This document shows positions 31,466 to 44,783 of a stretch of 64,000 bases of DNA, in pieces. The DNA comes from Cladopsammia gracilis (lineage: Eukaryota; Cnidaria; Anthozoa; Scleractinia; Dendrophylliidae). Position numbers and translations under genes: made by a program. Below the pieces are notes generated by a model, which made no database searches, was not told where the DNA came from, and saw only the letters and a list, made by a program, of their open reading frames with translations. Numbering within the stretch: the first letter of the stretch is position 1; the number at the start of each line of letters is the position of its first letter. Location: positions 496,001-560,000 of the forward strand of contig JAJGOT010000260.1 of NCBI GenBank assembly GCA_022457155.1, in the 5' to 3' direction.

Positions 31466-31926
31466 TCTAAAGCAAGCGTCTACGAATAGCCCCTGATTTA
31501 CTTTCTCCCTTTTTTTTCATTTGTACTTTATCTTTATAATGAGCAGGGATAACTCTTTTTGAGATTTTTCTCTGAAAGGGGCATTTGAATTCTAGCAAAA
31601 CAAGTGTGTTATCAGCCTGCACAGGATCCCCGGTAAGATTTTTTCAAGCTGCAGGAAAAAGTGAGCTATACTACTAAATTGTTTAGTCCTGAGTAATGGC
31701 TGTGTACGTGTTTTTCCTGACAAAAAAATTGTATTAAACTTTTTCAAGTCAAAGAGGATGATTTCAACAGTAGTATTAGGTCAGCATGCTCGTTTAGGAG
31801 AAACAACCTCTTATTCATTTGGCCAACTTATCCTCGAACTGTGCGCACGCTCGTGCACGTGACGCAAGAAAGTATGCGCAGTAGTGATGCGCAATAGAAT
31901 ACTAAGGAGTCACCTTAAGTAGATAA
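31466..31926. other. No recognised feature
   Basis: No repeat family or RNA seen. Confidence 0.4.
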
Positions 31927-31928
31927 TA

Positions 31929-32105
31929 TAGAGCGTATGCACATGACGTCACGGCGGCCATATTGGTGTACCAAAACAATAGAACGGCGGCCATGTTGGT
32001 GTACCAAAACAATCCTGTGGGATTTGAACGCTTTTCTTATGCTAACACTTTCTTTTGTTCCAATAAATTTGCATAGCTGCTTGCCACGTGAGTGCATACG
32101 CTCTA
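31929..32105. mobile_element. MITE, paired-GGCGGCCAT family, TA-flanked
   Basis: A perfect 16-bp inverted repeat, TATAGAGCGTATGCAC, lies at 31927-31942 and inverted at 32092-32107; its outer TA can be read as the target duplication. GGCGGCCATATTGGTGTACC and GGCGGCCATGTTGGTGTACC are tandem inside. It is related to the elements at 392 and 60893. Confidence 0.8.
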
Positions 32106-32107
32106 TA

Positions 32108-32406
32108 CAGCTGTTTGATTAAACGTTGTCATTGATCGGTCTCATCCCTACGCGACCAGACCGAAAAGGATTATGGGGAGAAATCAATTCACATTCAATA
32201 ACTGCACATTATCAAAATACGGAACGTCCTTATCGAAGCGACTCTGGTTGTCTTTGCGTAACACGCGAAGACAAACATGAGTTTTGTTCTCCGTTGTAAA
32301 CGCGATATAGAATAATTAATCATGCATTTTAATTCACCCATACTCCCTTTCGGTCTGGTCGCGTAGGGGTAAGACCGATCAGTGACAACGTTTAATCAAA
32401 CAGCTG
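32108..32406. mobile_element. MITE with CAGCTGTTTGATTAAACG ends, TA target duplication
   Basis: About 70 bp of terminal inverted repeat (CAGCTGTTTGATTAAACGTT ... GGTCTGGTCGCGTAG). TA flanks both sides (32106-32107 and 32407-32408), consistent with a Tc1/mariner-type transposase acting in trans. Confidence 0.85.
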
Positions 32407-33530
32407 TATATAGATAGGCCAAGCCTAATAGCGTCGCACTTTGAACAAGCTTAACTAAAGTGAAACTTAACTAAGGTGAAAGATTGAAAGCACAAGAATT
32501 TAGATTAACGACCGGGCTATTTTCAATTTTAGCAATTCTCAAAAACAGTATTACCCGACTGTCTGCACAGTACATTTAGACCGTACAAAATTTCACAAAA
32601 ACAACTTTTCTCTGTCTAGAATAACTAGTACGACTACTTTCCGAATAAAATACAGTTTTTGTTTGTCAAAAATTGCCCGAGAAACTGATTTGGAAATCAA
32701 AATTGCATAAATACACAAACATAAGCTTATTTGCATAAGGCGACGCGAGTGAAGACAGAAAATCTAAGTCTTGTTTTGTTTACATAAAATCGCTTTTTAA
32801 TCTATGTAATGAATGAACAAAGACATAAAAACGGACAACGCAATCTTCTTTCGAAAAATTTTATTCAAATCCCCATTAATTTATGTTTAAAAGCAAAACA
32901 CGTACCATTTATAGCGCATCAATGCAGAGCTGTCCTCGATGAAATTCAAGATAACAACACGACTTAATTTGAACACGTTTCATAAACATGTCTCCAAAAC
33001 TTAAGAGAACACAAAGGAAAAGTCAATCAAAAATTGATATTAACATAAATTACCATCGAAAAATGTGATTTAATTTACCTTTAAAGCACTGGACTGCTTG
33101 GAAATTCGTTAAAACTTCTTCGGTTCTGAAATCCGTAATAAAAACAAGGCATCTCCCGCATTGATAATATGAAGTTCCTTGAAGCAAGATTTTATTCCTG
33201 AAAGCTCTTCTTTTTCCACTAAAACGGCTTCTGAATATCCCTTAATTAGTATCCCTGTCTTGAGTAGCAAACCGCAAAAAACTGCAAGGAAATAACGACT
33301 TTAATTCTCCGCTGAACACAACAATCCAACAAAAGTGTTTACCGAGCTCACGGGCTGTGTGGCCGCGCGAAAAACAAAGCCTCGGTACGCCTCGGTTGGC
33401 TTTCAAAATTGCTAAGATCCCGGATTTTGCGAAGCATTCCGCTAGCCATGACCATGAAAAATGACGGGCATAGGTTCTATGAGTATGGGGCTGCGCAGCC
33501 GGGCCTTTGGCCCTGTGAGTGCTCCGCTAC
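32407..33530. mobile_element. Element A, copy 2
   Basis: Begins TATATAGATAGGCC directly after the MITE and ends GGGCCTTTGGCC ... GAGTGCTCCGCTAC. It aligns with copy 1 throughout apart from small indels. Confidence 0.75.
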
Positions 33531-34208
33531 AAATGGAGTGCGTGTACATACATGATCACTTGTAACCTAATTACTCAGAAGCAGACCTTTATAGAGCTCC
33601 TCAACGTTATCACGGAAGCAGATTGAGCGCGTTTCGAGAACCGCTTGAAAACATTATAGACGGTGTCGATTTTCCATTTCCTGGCTGAGTAGATTGCAAA
33701 ACAATTGGTATTTTCCCTCTTAAGCTCAAGGGAGAGGCGCCGACACTCACGAGTAGAGGAGCAAGCTGCCGTTCCTCCCTCCAGTTGGTTTCCGCCGCTT
33801 CAGCTATCACCACTTTTTTCGGTAGACTCGCGGAAAAATACAGACTTTTTGCAGTATATTTTTTGCGAGCTCTGTTCTATTTAATGTAGACTTTAATTTT
33901 TCCCAATGTCGTGATTCAGTAATCCTCAACTCCCGAATGATTAGACACGATGACACTTTGCCGGAGCCATCATGATGTTGTCGAAAATAGAACGCTTGAA
34001 TAAGACGAATTTTACAAATTAAAGTTTGTGGCGAACATTAAAGATGAAGAGCAAATTCTCAAACGTAAATTGTTAAAGGGGCCATGCTATGTCACGAGGA
34101 TTTGACTGATTGTTGGTCAAACTCCGCTAAAACAACCGATAACTACCTTCAGCCATGCACAACATTTTTTTTAACATAAAAATAATATATAAACTTAATT
34201 CTCAAGTA
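33531..34208. other. No recognised feature
   Basis: A minus frame at 33610-33813 (EAAETNWREERQLAPLLVSV) looks somewhat protein-like but has no start, splice context or family I can name. Confidence 0.35.
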
Positions 34209-34657
34209 ATGATCCGCATAAGAAGGATAGTGCTGAACGGCAATGCACGATGGAATGTAAACTTTTTTCATGGTTTCAACTAGTGATCTCATTGGCCTAG
34301 ACTCAAAAACCGCTAAAAAGTTAAGGTTCAAGGTGCATTAAGTCGAATTTTCTTAAGGTTTCAAGTAATTTGAGACCCAATCGTACAACATGCAAGTTTT
34401 AAAAGATATTGTATTTGGGGAACTTCATCAAAGAAGCAAAATTATTAGCTATATTCTTCTGCTATTCTAATTGGTTAAGCACGAAAATTTCCTAAAATTT
34501 ATGTGACGCAAATGGATTTTCTTTATTTTTATAATGAAATATAATTATGAACCATCCGTTCCTCCTCCATTCTTGAAACCAAAGATATTTTATGTGGGGA
34601 AGAGCCAATGCCGCAGAACAATGAAGTTACTATAGTGCTTATGTGAAGCATTACTTA
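34209..34657 (+). repeat. Element B, copy 3 (full length)
   Basis: Aligns with copy 2 end to end (ATGATCCGCATAAGAAGG to ATGTGAAGCATTACTT). Confidence 0.75.
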
Positions 34658-34812
34658 AAGGAAACACGAACCCCAGCCATTTATTTTTTATCGATTTTTC
34701 AAAGACCCCTACATGAAGAAGAACTTGAAAAATTAGCATAAATCGAACTCATAACCTCTGGATTAGATCTTCCAGCGCTATAACCAACTGAGCTGCGATG
34801 TCAGACGGGAGA
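34658..34812 (-). mobile_element. tRNA-related SINE, minus strand
   Basis: On the minus strand, 34806-34732 shows a D-arm/A-box GCTCAGTTGGTTATAGCGC, an anticodon stem CTGGA/TCCAG with an 8-base loop, and a B-box GGTTATGAGTTCGATT. The oversized loop argues against a working tRNA. The body continues to the end of element B copy 3. Confidence 0.55.
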
Positions 34813-35278
34813 AGGTCGTGAGAGGGTGGCACTCGTATGAAGTGAAATAAAATATAATGTTGCCGGAAGGACGAAACAATGAGAGATGGCTGTATCCGCA
34901 GCCTTGTTGTGAGTAATCGAAACGTCGTGCTTATCTCTAAAACAACCATGCCCTGTTCAATCAAAATATAGAAATGTATCAAAAAATAAAAATAAAGAAA
35001 CCATGTCCCGTTCACTTTAGACTTATTTTCGGTGAACGGTTCCTTGACGGAGGAGTTAATAAACACCGTTGAACTTTTCAATTTCTTCATCTCAGTTTCC
35101 AAGGGGTTTCTACCACGTAGATCGCCCTCATCTCACTAGATTTCCTCGTCCCTTGCGTGGTGAACCATTTCTTTTGGATCACATAATACTCAACATGTAG
35201 ATTATCCGAAATGCGAGTGACTAAAAGCTGACAAAACTTTGCAGGGGCGGATCCAGGAATTATAGAAAAAGCGGGCCG
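34813..35278. other. No recognised feature
   Basis: An AT-rich minus frame at 34749-35102 overlaps the SINE and is not supported. Confidence 0.35.
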
Positions 35279-35646
35279 TAATATATATAGATAGGCTCAG
35301 CCTAACAGCGTCGCTCTCAAAACAGAAAGCCCATGGTAAACTTAACTTAGGTGAAAGGTCGGAAACACAAGAATTAAGATTGAATACCGGGTTTTTTTTT
35401 TCCATTTTAGCAATTCTCAAAAACAGAATTACGCGACCGTCAGCACAGTACATTTAAACCGTACAAAAGTTCACAAAAACAACTTGTCCGTCTCGAATAA
35501 CTAGTAGGACTAATTTCCAAATAAAATACACCTATTGCTTATCAAAAATTGTCCGAGAAACTGATTTGGAAATCAAAATTGCAAAAACTACGTCAAACAT
35601 ATTTGCATGATGGCCACGCGAGTGAAGTTAGAACTACAAATCTAAG

Positions 35647-37285
35647 CCATCATCATCATCATCATCAATCTTTATTTATATACGAAATCGTATCATGATT
35701 ACATGGTCTTCCTAGGAGTCGTGTGAATTTACACTAGAGTACATTACCGTAGAACTACTTAACTAAGAAAAATAAAGTACAATGAAAACTACGATCAAGG
35801 TTTCTTCAATTAATCAAACTACATTAAACTAAAAATTGAACTATAAAACTTAACTAAATTACACGTAGTAATATAATGCTTTAAAAATTTAAATGATCAT
35901 TGTTTCATTATAATCTTTCACACACAAAAAGGTTTTAAATTCGTTTAAGTTGGGCCGCTGTCTGATCTCTAAGGGGATCTTGTTCCACAGAACAGATCCG
36001 CTATAGTGTATGCTACCTTTGGCGTATTCAGTTCTCGGTCTGGGAATGTAACAATTAGACTCAGAATTTCTAAGATTATGTGTGTGTATATTTTAAATAT
36101 TGGTAAAAATCCGCCTCAAATACAATGGCGAAAGATTATTATGAATTTTATACATCATTACAGCCAACTGTTTTAGTCTTTGGTTTTCTAACCGTTCCCA
36201 GCCAAGCTCATCCAACAAATCATTCGAGCGAACCTCATAATTAGAAATGGTGACAATTCCTTTGTAGCTTTTGGAGTTTGTCTAATAGACCCTTACCAAT
36301 ATTGTCCCACACAGGACTACAATAATTGAAATAGGGCATTACAAGTGCATTGTATATATTTATTCTAGTTTCAAATGGTATGCTCAGGCAGTTTAAGGCC
36401 TGGGTTTAAAGTATGTTCGGAAAATATGGTTGACACTTAATATCTTCACCGAGAAAACCTAGATCAAAATGAAATTTTTCCTGAATATTAATCTTGATGT
36501 TTTCTTTTGCCTTAACGCACAAGTTTTGTCACGTGACATGTCACGTGATCAAAATTTTAAAATTACGTAAATCGGCGATTTGGTGGCGAATTTTCTTTGT
36601 ATAGTTAAATAAATTAGCTTTTCCGATGGAGGTTTAACATATTTAACCTTCTACGTTTGGAATGATTGTCCTCAAGTCTTTAAATTACAGTTATAAATAA
36701 TTATAGGTTGAAGTTTGGACTGAAAAATGACCTTTGTCCTCATAATTTTTTTTAGAGATTAATGGACACGCATTCCAAACGTGAAGGGCTGGAGATATTT
36801 AATCTGCATCAGAAAAGCATTTTTATTTGTTGTTTTCTCTTAAAACCGTCACCAATTCGTCAAATATTGCTATTTGAAGAAAACTGGCCACGTGACATGT
36901 CACGTGACCTATGCCAAAGCTTGTTATACTTAAAAATGTTAAAGACGATAATATCGTTCTATGTGCCAAATTTCGATTCAGTTCCATTCCGTTTGTAAAA
37001 GTTATTACGAATAAACCGTTTTTTCCTGTTCAAAGCCCTTGACCCAGGCCTTAAACTACTTGAGGATAGTACTAATACGCCTTAAGACTGCAAGACCAGC
37101 AGTTATTTTCTTTGAAACATCATTAATATGTGGGCGCCAGGTAAGAGATTCGTCAATGTGAACTTCAAGGGTTTTATGTTTAAATACCCTTTCCAACGGT
37201 TTATTGTTTACTTGTACAGTAAAGTCACTATGTAATTGTGATAATTTACATTGACTTCCGATAAGCATGTATTTTGTTTTCTTGA
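35647..37285 (-). pseudogene. LINE 3' half (reverse transcriptase C-terminus) inside element A
   Basis: On the minus strand the frame pieces read KTLEVHIDESLTWRPHIND, VSKKITAGLAVLRRISTILK, a stop, then (after removing the nested MITE) IPFETRINIYNALVMPYFNY, and after a frameshift SNDLLDELGWERLENQRLKQ, LAVMMYKIHNNLSPLYLRRI and SIHYSGSVLWNKIPLEIRQR. These are the standard thumb and C-terminal signatures of CR1/L2-like LINEs. The 3' tail is (ATG)n at 35649-35668. The 5' end is truncated. Inactivated by a stop, a frameshift and an insertion. Confidence 0.85.
36397..37050. mobile_element. TTAA-flanked MITE nested in the LINE (piggyBac-like)
   Basis: TTAA at 36393-36396 and again at 37051-37054 flank inverted GGCCTGGGT and ACCCAGGCC ends. 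Removing the insert and one TTAA restores the LINE sequence. TTAA duplication is the hallmark of piggyBac (also Kolobok) transposases. The 654-bp body has no transposase frame. It contains two CACGTGACATGTCACGTGA palindromes, at about 36531 and 36889. Confidence 0.85.
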
Positions 37286-38289
37286 AGTCTTGTTTTGTTT
37301 ACATAAAATCGCTTTTCTACCTATGTAATGAATGAACAAACAGATAAAAATAGACAACACAATCTTCTTTCTAAAAATTTTATTCAAATCTCCATATAAG
37401 TTTATGTTTAAAAGCAAAATGCGAGCTGTCATCGATGAAAGAAATCAAAACGACTAAATTTGAGCACGTTTTATCAACAATTCAGACAATTCTCCAAATA
37501 TAGCGAGAACACAAAGAAAAAGTCAATCACAGATTGATATCAACATAAATTCGCATCGAAAAAATGTATTTTTTTGCCTTTAAGTCCGTCCACTGCTTGA
37601 AAATTCTTTAAATCTACGCTTCTTCAGTTCTGAAACCCGAAGCGACAAACATCTACCCGCATTGTTGCCTCATTGATAAAAACGTATAAGTTCCTCGAAG
37701 CAAGATTTTATTCACTGAAAGCTCTTCTTTTTCCACTATAACGGCTTACGAGTATCGCTTAATTAGTATCCCTGTCTTGAGTAGCAAACCGCGTAAAACT
37801 GCAGGAAAATAACGACTTTAATTTAAACAGTTTTCACCGCTTAGGCCCAGTTCAAACGTCGAACTTCACATGTGCCGAACCTAATGCAAATGAGCAAAAT
37901 CTATTCTTCTTGCTAATTTGCATTAGGTTCGGCACATGTGAAGTTCGACGTTTGAACCGGGCCTTAGTAAACACAACATCAAAGTGTTTTTCCAGGTGAA
38001 ATGCCAACGCGTACGTCGGGCACACAACGCGCCCGCGAAACATTCCGCAAGCCATGACCTTGAAAAATGACGCGCATAGGTTCTATGGTTGTATATGGGT
38101 TCTATGAGTATGGGGCTGCGCAGCCGGGCCTTCGGCCAGGCGAGTGCTCCGCTAAAAATTTGTATGAGAGACCATGGGCGCGTTCGCGCCCATTTAGCGC
38201 GGTTGTGCGCGCCTTTCTAGAAGCGTCCGGAGATATGCCTCCCCCCCGGGAAATTTTGTTCATTAAAGTCCTCTTAGATGCAATATGGT

Positions 38290-38470
38290 GATTCTGGGCT
38301 CAGGATTTACCTTTTTACGTAGTCAGATCAGCCTTGCAGTTTGTCGTTTATCTTTGTTCATTTTTTCGGCTGATCAGGTCTTTCGCAGATCCTACGTATC
38401 GTTTACAGCATTATCGTTTGCGGTCCTTTGCAGATTTTAGTTCTATTTTCATATTTTTTTGGGGACCGTA
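38290..38470 (+). repeat. Dispersed repeat D, copy 2
   Basis: Shares TTTTTACGTAGTCAGATCAG, CTTGCAGTTTGTCG, AGATCCTACGTATCG and TTATCGTTTGCGGTC with copies 1 and 4. Confidence 0.65.
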
Positions 38471-38689
38471 GGTCATTTATTGATCCGATATGCTGGTTCT
38501 CTTTCAGCATGGTTTTGTCCATGCGTTTGAATGTTAACATTGGCTTGCCATGTACATTCAGTTTTTGCGAGACACCATTGTGATATCTTGGGACGGCTTG
38601 TTCCCCGCAACACGTGATGTGGCACGCGTGATGCGGGTGACAAGTTGGTTCCAAGGTACGGAACTTGATATTGTGTACGGGTCATTGTG

Positions 38690-38890
38690 CAATCTATTTA
38701 CGACTGCTTTCTTGTAGTTGTTCTTAGTTTGTTACAAGCTACACCGCGCTGACGAGCCCAAATACAAGGGCGAAACAGCTGTCCGCGGTTGCTACCCTGC
38801 TTTATCGGTTTCTGTCGCATTGGTGTCTCTCAAAATTTACCTTTTTACGTAGTCAGATCAGCCTTGCAGTTTGTCGTTTATCTGTGCTCA
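38690..38890 (+). repeat. Dispersed repeat D, copy 3 (5' part)
   Basis: GGGCGAAACAGCTGTCCGCG, GTTGCTACCCTGC and TTTCTGTCGCATTGGTGTCT then the ACGTAGTCAGATCAGCC core. The inverse of this is in copy 4 at 60466-60670. Likely a SINE by size and dispersal. Confidence 0.65.
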
Positions 38891-41224
38891 GGAACCCTAT
38901 ATTGAACAAGTAATGTTGAAACATTTATTAACATACAGTTTTGGTCGTGGTGAAATATGACGTGAATCAACTCGAACATTTTAAAAACGAAATCCAAGTA
39001 ACCGGAGCAATATTGAAGCAATATTGAAAAGATTTACCAGTTTAATGAACGCAAGGAACAAAATTCATATTTGAGTCATCTTCATCCTCATTAATCTAGC
39101 AGAAAATATTTCCCTGAACTTAATTTTTGTTTCATTATCAGAACTTGCTGTTTTGAAAAAAGAAAAGTAGTTCGTGAGCACATCACAACGCATCTTTTTG
39201 TCATTATACAATGCGAGCTAAAAAATATGTATTTGCCGACATGGTAGTCGGACAATAGTCCATTCAAAATTAGTCGTCCACCTTGAGATACGCTTCACAA
39301 TCCCCCCCCCCCCCCTCCCCTCCCCTGGGTGGATGGGGTACTCAACTGACGCTTTGTCTTAGAATTTTTTTACTTAAGCCTCAAGTCAGGCTTTCGCAAT
39401 TGAAGGACTTTTTTCCACCTAAGAAATCGAAAAGTTTGCCCCTGAATGAATACAAGTACATACACTTTATTTTAATACGACAACAACATAAATAAACTCA
39501 ACAACGGCAATTTTTCCAGTTCTTACCGATCTAGATAGTGATGTAACTGTAAACTGTAACAACTTCACTTATGAACTTAAATGATAAGTTCTTTTTTAGG
39601 GGGGGGGGGGGGAAGCTTTCACCCCTTAAACGCCCCAGATAGAGCTCAGCTTAGATCATCTGCTTATTTCGATAAAGTAGCACAGATAACTGTACTCATT
39701 GAAAGCGATTACTTGGGTTTATGAAACATAGGGGGAAAATAAAAGTCAAAGGACAGCAAATCCTTCAAAAAACCCCAAAATCGACTCACGCACTAATAAT
39801 TATCCGCCCAACGTTCTGCTTAGATAATTATTCACAGCATTTGGCTGCCAGTTCCCCTTGAAAGATTAACAACAATGTGACCGTCAAATAACCTACTTTT
39901 AATTAAGAAGATTGCACACTACAGGGCGCTAAACTTATTCATGTGATCCACTTTGAATACTCATGAAATAGCACTTTCCTTTGACATAAGGCCCAGCAAC
40001 AATTTGGGAAGGCATTGTCATCCTTGTTAATTACTCCTTTACAATTGCTCCAGGAATGTTTCACGACTGAGCTGAATAAATTTTAATCGCCAAGTATAAA
40101 AGCAATGTAGTAGCCCATAGTATTATTTGATGTTAGTAGTTGGCCTGAACGTGGTGCTGTGAAGGTCAGATTCAAATCTCTGGCTTGGCGTCTTCTTGAT
40201 CTGTATCAGTTTGGAAAAGACCAGGTTTGTTTTTCGTTCAAATGTCATTTCGACTACATTTTTTGTTCGCATTTACATTACAGCGAAGTCAACATGGAAG
40301 CTGGAGTTATTAATAGCAGCGACAATGCGGTGTTGAATATTCCCGTTGCTATAATTTCCATCGCGTTTCGCGTCAGTTTGACTTTACTTACAGAGTGAAG
40401 CGATACTTATAGCTTCGCTCTGTGATTTTGTGACACAATGTTGATTTAGAGTACTGAGAGGAAAGAAAAATCATTCAATGTAACCTTTTTTATTAAGCCT
40501 GTTCGTGCGTGCCGGAGATTTATACTGATTATGTGAAAATTATGTAGAATTTTCTCAGGAGTTCAAATAATGTCATAGATAGTAAAATAAGTCACTAGGA
40601 AAACGTTTTGTTATTTTATGCTAAGAAATCTACAGAACTAACTCCTTGTTTTTCTTTCAAATAGTTTATTGTTGGAACGTCCCAAAGCCGTCCATCTGCT
40701 TTGCTTGAGAATCAAGTCCTTTGACTAAACAATTTGGGTGTGGAATCTTTAATGTTTTCATTTCCTCGGAGGTATGGCGGCGTAATTATTTTGACTTGAG
40801 ATGTAACTTGATTTTCGCCATGTTATCTGTTTTTTTTTTATTGTATGGTCATGTTGAGGTAGAAAAGGTGCATAGGAAAAGCCAAAAACTAGCTTTTGAT
40901 TGAGATTTTGTTTTAACATGCAACTGATAGCAAGTCAGTCTCAGGACAATGTTGGCTAACTTATTAGCCGTTGAACTGATGTTGAAAGGGATTATCGATT
41001 AGCACAAATCATGGCCAAATTTCAAACTTCAAGTTAAAAACGCCAAGTTTCTTACATTTTGCTGGGTAAAAGGAATTCATAATATTAATCGATTGAAGTT
41101 TACTGCTTTGTTCATTTAGGTCCATCAGAAGTTTATAAAACTATCCTGCAGTGTTGAACCGTTGTACAACTCAAGACGTCCACTTCAGTAAAGAAGCCCA
41201 GATAAGTACACATTATTAGTAATT
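38891..41224. other. No gene recognised; homopolymer runs
   Basis: A poly-C run at 39302-39315 and a poly-G run at 39599-39612 are notable. Frame 40292-40396 (MEAGVINSSDNAVLN ...) begins with a possible start after an acceptor-like TACAG, but it stops after 35 codons. Confidence 0.4.
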
Positions 41225-44200
41225 TGTCAGTAGCTTTCAGTTGAATGGTCACACTTTAGGATTTTATCCACATACTTGAAAGAAAAGGTTCCAAACGGCA
41301 AACTGATGGTTTGTAGCTTTCATTTTAATGGTCACACATCTATTAATAAGATTTCATCCACGGAATCAAAATTTTGAAACACGACCACAGGGAAGTATGC
41401 CTTTGTTACTTTCATTTGAACGGTTGGGCATTTAAGATTTCATTCACAGACTCAATAGTTTGGAACAGTACCATAGGAGAGTACGCCTTTGCAACTTTTC
41501 ATTTGAATGGTCAACCATTTAGGATTTATTCACGGCGGACTCAAAAGTTTGAAACACTACCACGGGAAAGTAGGCCTTGGTAACTTTTAGTTGAATGGTC
41601 ACACATTTAAGATTTCATCCACGGTCTCAAATGTTTCCAACAGAATTACAGGAAAGTACACCATTGTAGCTTTTATTTCAATGAACGTCACAGATAAGAT
41701 ATTTTTCAAGCAATCAAATTTAGATACAGAATCGATTACAGGATAGTTCGTCTTTGTAGCTTCCAATGCAATGGTCAAACCTTTTGGATTTCATCCACGG
41801 ACTCAAACGTGTGAAACCGAACGATAGGAATGTACGTCTTTGAATGTTCACACATTTGCGATGTCATCCACGTACGGACTCAAACTACCACAGCAAAAAA
41901 ACCTGCTATAGCGTTTATTTGAATGGTCACACACTTAGAGTTTCAACCAAACACTGAAAAGTATGAAACAGTAACATCAACTCAACAGTTCACAGGAAAG
42001 TAGGCCTTTGCAGCTTTCGTTTGAATGGTCACACATTTGGGATTTCATGCTCGAGATCACAATATTCAAACAGTACCATATGAGGCAACGCCTTCGTAGC
42101 TTTCATTTGAATGGTTACACATTTAGGATTCCATCGACAGACTTAAATATCTGAAACAGTTCACGACGTGACAGTACGCCTTTCTTTGAATGGTCAAATA
42201 TCTAGGATTTCATGCAAGAGATAAAAATTTCGAAATAGTACCATATGAGGCAACGCCTTTCTAGCTTCCATTTGAATGGTTACACATCAAGGATTCCATC
42301 CACAAACTCAAACGTCTGAAGCAGTTCGACAGGATAATACGCCTTGTAATACATTACATCTTTAAGAGTTCATGCACGAGATCACACTTTTGAAACAGTA
42401 CCATATGAGGCAACGCCTTTGTAGTTTCATTTGAATGGTTACACTTTTAGGATTCCATCCACGGACTGAAACAGTTCCACAGTATAATACGCCTTTCTTT
42501 AAATAGTCACATAGTTAGGATTTCGTGCACGAAATTACAATCTTGAAGCAGTACCATATAAAACAAAGGCTATGTATCTTTCATTTGAATGGTTACACAT
42601 TTAGGATATCATCCACAGACTCAAACTGCAGGAATACTTCCACATGATAATACGCCTTTCTTTGAATGGTCACACATTTTGGATTTCATGCACGAGATCA
42701 CAATTTTCAAAGCTGCCATACGAGACCTGGACTGGTGTTCGTTGCGCTGTACCAAATCATTTGAGAATTCTAAGCCGAGAAATTAATAAACATCATGTTA
42801 GATCTTTGCAATTTCAAATCGGTGACAAAATTTTAAATCCAGTGTTAAGTAAGTGTAAAGATTTCTATGGTCTCCTAATATCCAATAAGGCGACAGAGTA
42901 CGAGGTAACACCTTTGTAGCTTTCATTTGTATGGGTACACATTTAGGATTCCATCCACAGACACAAACGTCTGAAACTTACAGTTCAATAGGATGACGCC
43001 TTTCTTTGAATGGTCACATATTTAGGATTTCATGCACGAAATCACAATCTTGAAACAGTACCATATGAAACAAAGGCTTTGTAGCTTTCATTTGAATGAT
43101 TACACATTTAGGATATCATCCACAGACTCAAACTGCAGGAATAGTTCCACAGGATAATACGCCTTTCTTTGAATGGTCACACATTTAGAATTTTATGCAC
43201 GAGATCACAATTTTCAAACAGTACCATATGAGGCAACGCCTTTGAAGCTTTCATTTGAATGGTCACACATTTAGGATTCTATCAACAGACTCAAACGTCT
43301 GAAACAGTTCCACAGGATAATACGCCTTTCTTTAAATGGTCACAGGATTTCATGCGCGAGATAATAATTTTGAAATCTGCCATACGAGGTAACGCCTTTG
43401 TAGCTTTCATTTGTATGGGTACACATTTAGGATTCCATCCACAGACAAAAAACGTCTGAAACTGTCGAAACTGTTTCACAGGATAATACGCCTTTCTTTG
43501 AATGGTCACACATTTAGGAATTCATGCACGAGATCACAACTTTGAAACAGTACCATATGAGCCAACGCCTTTGTAGCTTTCATTTGATTGGTAACACATT
43601 TAGGATTCCATTTACAGACTCAAACGTCTGAAACAGTTCGACAGGGTGACACGCCTTTCTTTGAATGGTCACACAATTCGGATTTCATGCACGAAATCAC
43701 AATTTTGAAACACTACCATATCAGACAACGCCTTTGTAGCTTTTATGTGAATGATCAGTAGACATTTAGGATTCCATCCACAGACTCAAACTGCTGGAAT
43801 AGTTGCACAGGATAATACGCCTTTCTTTGAATGGTCATACATTAAGGATTTCATGCACGAAATTACAATTTGGAAACAGTACCATACGAGTCAACGCAAC
43901 GCCTTTGTTGCTTTCATTTGATTGGTAACACATTTAGGATTCCATTTACAGTCTCAAATGTCTGAAACAGTTCGACAGGATAATACGCCTTTCTTTGAAT
44001 GGTCATATATTTAGGATTTCATGCACGAGATCACAATTTTGAAACAGCAACATATGAATGGTTTCACATTTAGGGTTCCAATTACAAACTCAAACGTCTG
44101 AAACAGTTCGACAAGATGACACGCCTTTCTTTGAACGGTCACACATTTAAGATTTCATGCACGAAATCACAATTTTGAAACACACCATATATCAGACAAC

Positions 44201-44783
44201 GCCTTTGTAGCTTTCATGTGAATGGTCACTACACATTTAGGATTCCTTTCATAGACTCAAACTGCTGGAATTGTTCCACAAGATAATACGCCTTTCTTTG
44301 AATGGTCACACATTTAGGAATTCATGCACGAGATCACAATTTTGAAACAGTGCAATATGAGGCAACGCCTTTGTAGCTTTCATTTGAATGGTTACACATT
44401 TAGGATTCCATCCACAGACTCAAACTGCTGGAATAGTTCCACAGGATAATACGCCTTTCTTTGAATGGTCACACATTTTGGATTTCATGCACGAGATTAC
44501 AATTTTCAAAGCTGCCATACGAGGTAACACCTTTGTAGCTTTCATTTGTATGGGTACACATTTAGAATTCCATCCACAGACACAAACGTCTGAAACTTAC
44601 AGTTCAACAGGATAATACGCTTTTCTTTGAATCGTCACATATTTAGGGTTTCATGCACGAGATCACAATTTTCAAACAGTACCATATGTGGCAACGCCTT
44701 TGAAGCTTTCATTTGAATGGTTTCACATTAAGGATTCCATCAACAGACTCAAAAACGTCTGAAACAGTTCCACAGGATAATAC

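Larger units (their letters stand above)
35279..38155. mobile_element. Element A, copy 3, interrupted by a LINE
   Basis: The left part 35279-35646 and right part 37286-38155 align with copies 1 and 2 (TATATATAGATAGGCT ... TCTAAG, then GTCTTGTTTTGTTTACATAA ... GGCCTTCGGCC). Near 37847-37966 this copy carries an extra inverted repeat (GGCCCAGTTCAAACGTCGAA and its inverse), a further small hairpin insert. Confidence 0.75.

Noticed and set aside
33610..33813. Minus 67-codon frame with protein-like composition
   Set aside because: No start context, splice partner or recognised family.
40159..40398. Possible short exon or receptor N-terminus after an acceptor-like TACAG
   Set aside because: Stops after 35 codons with no donor or partner exon.
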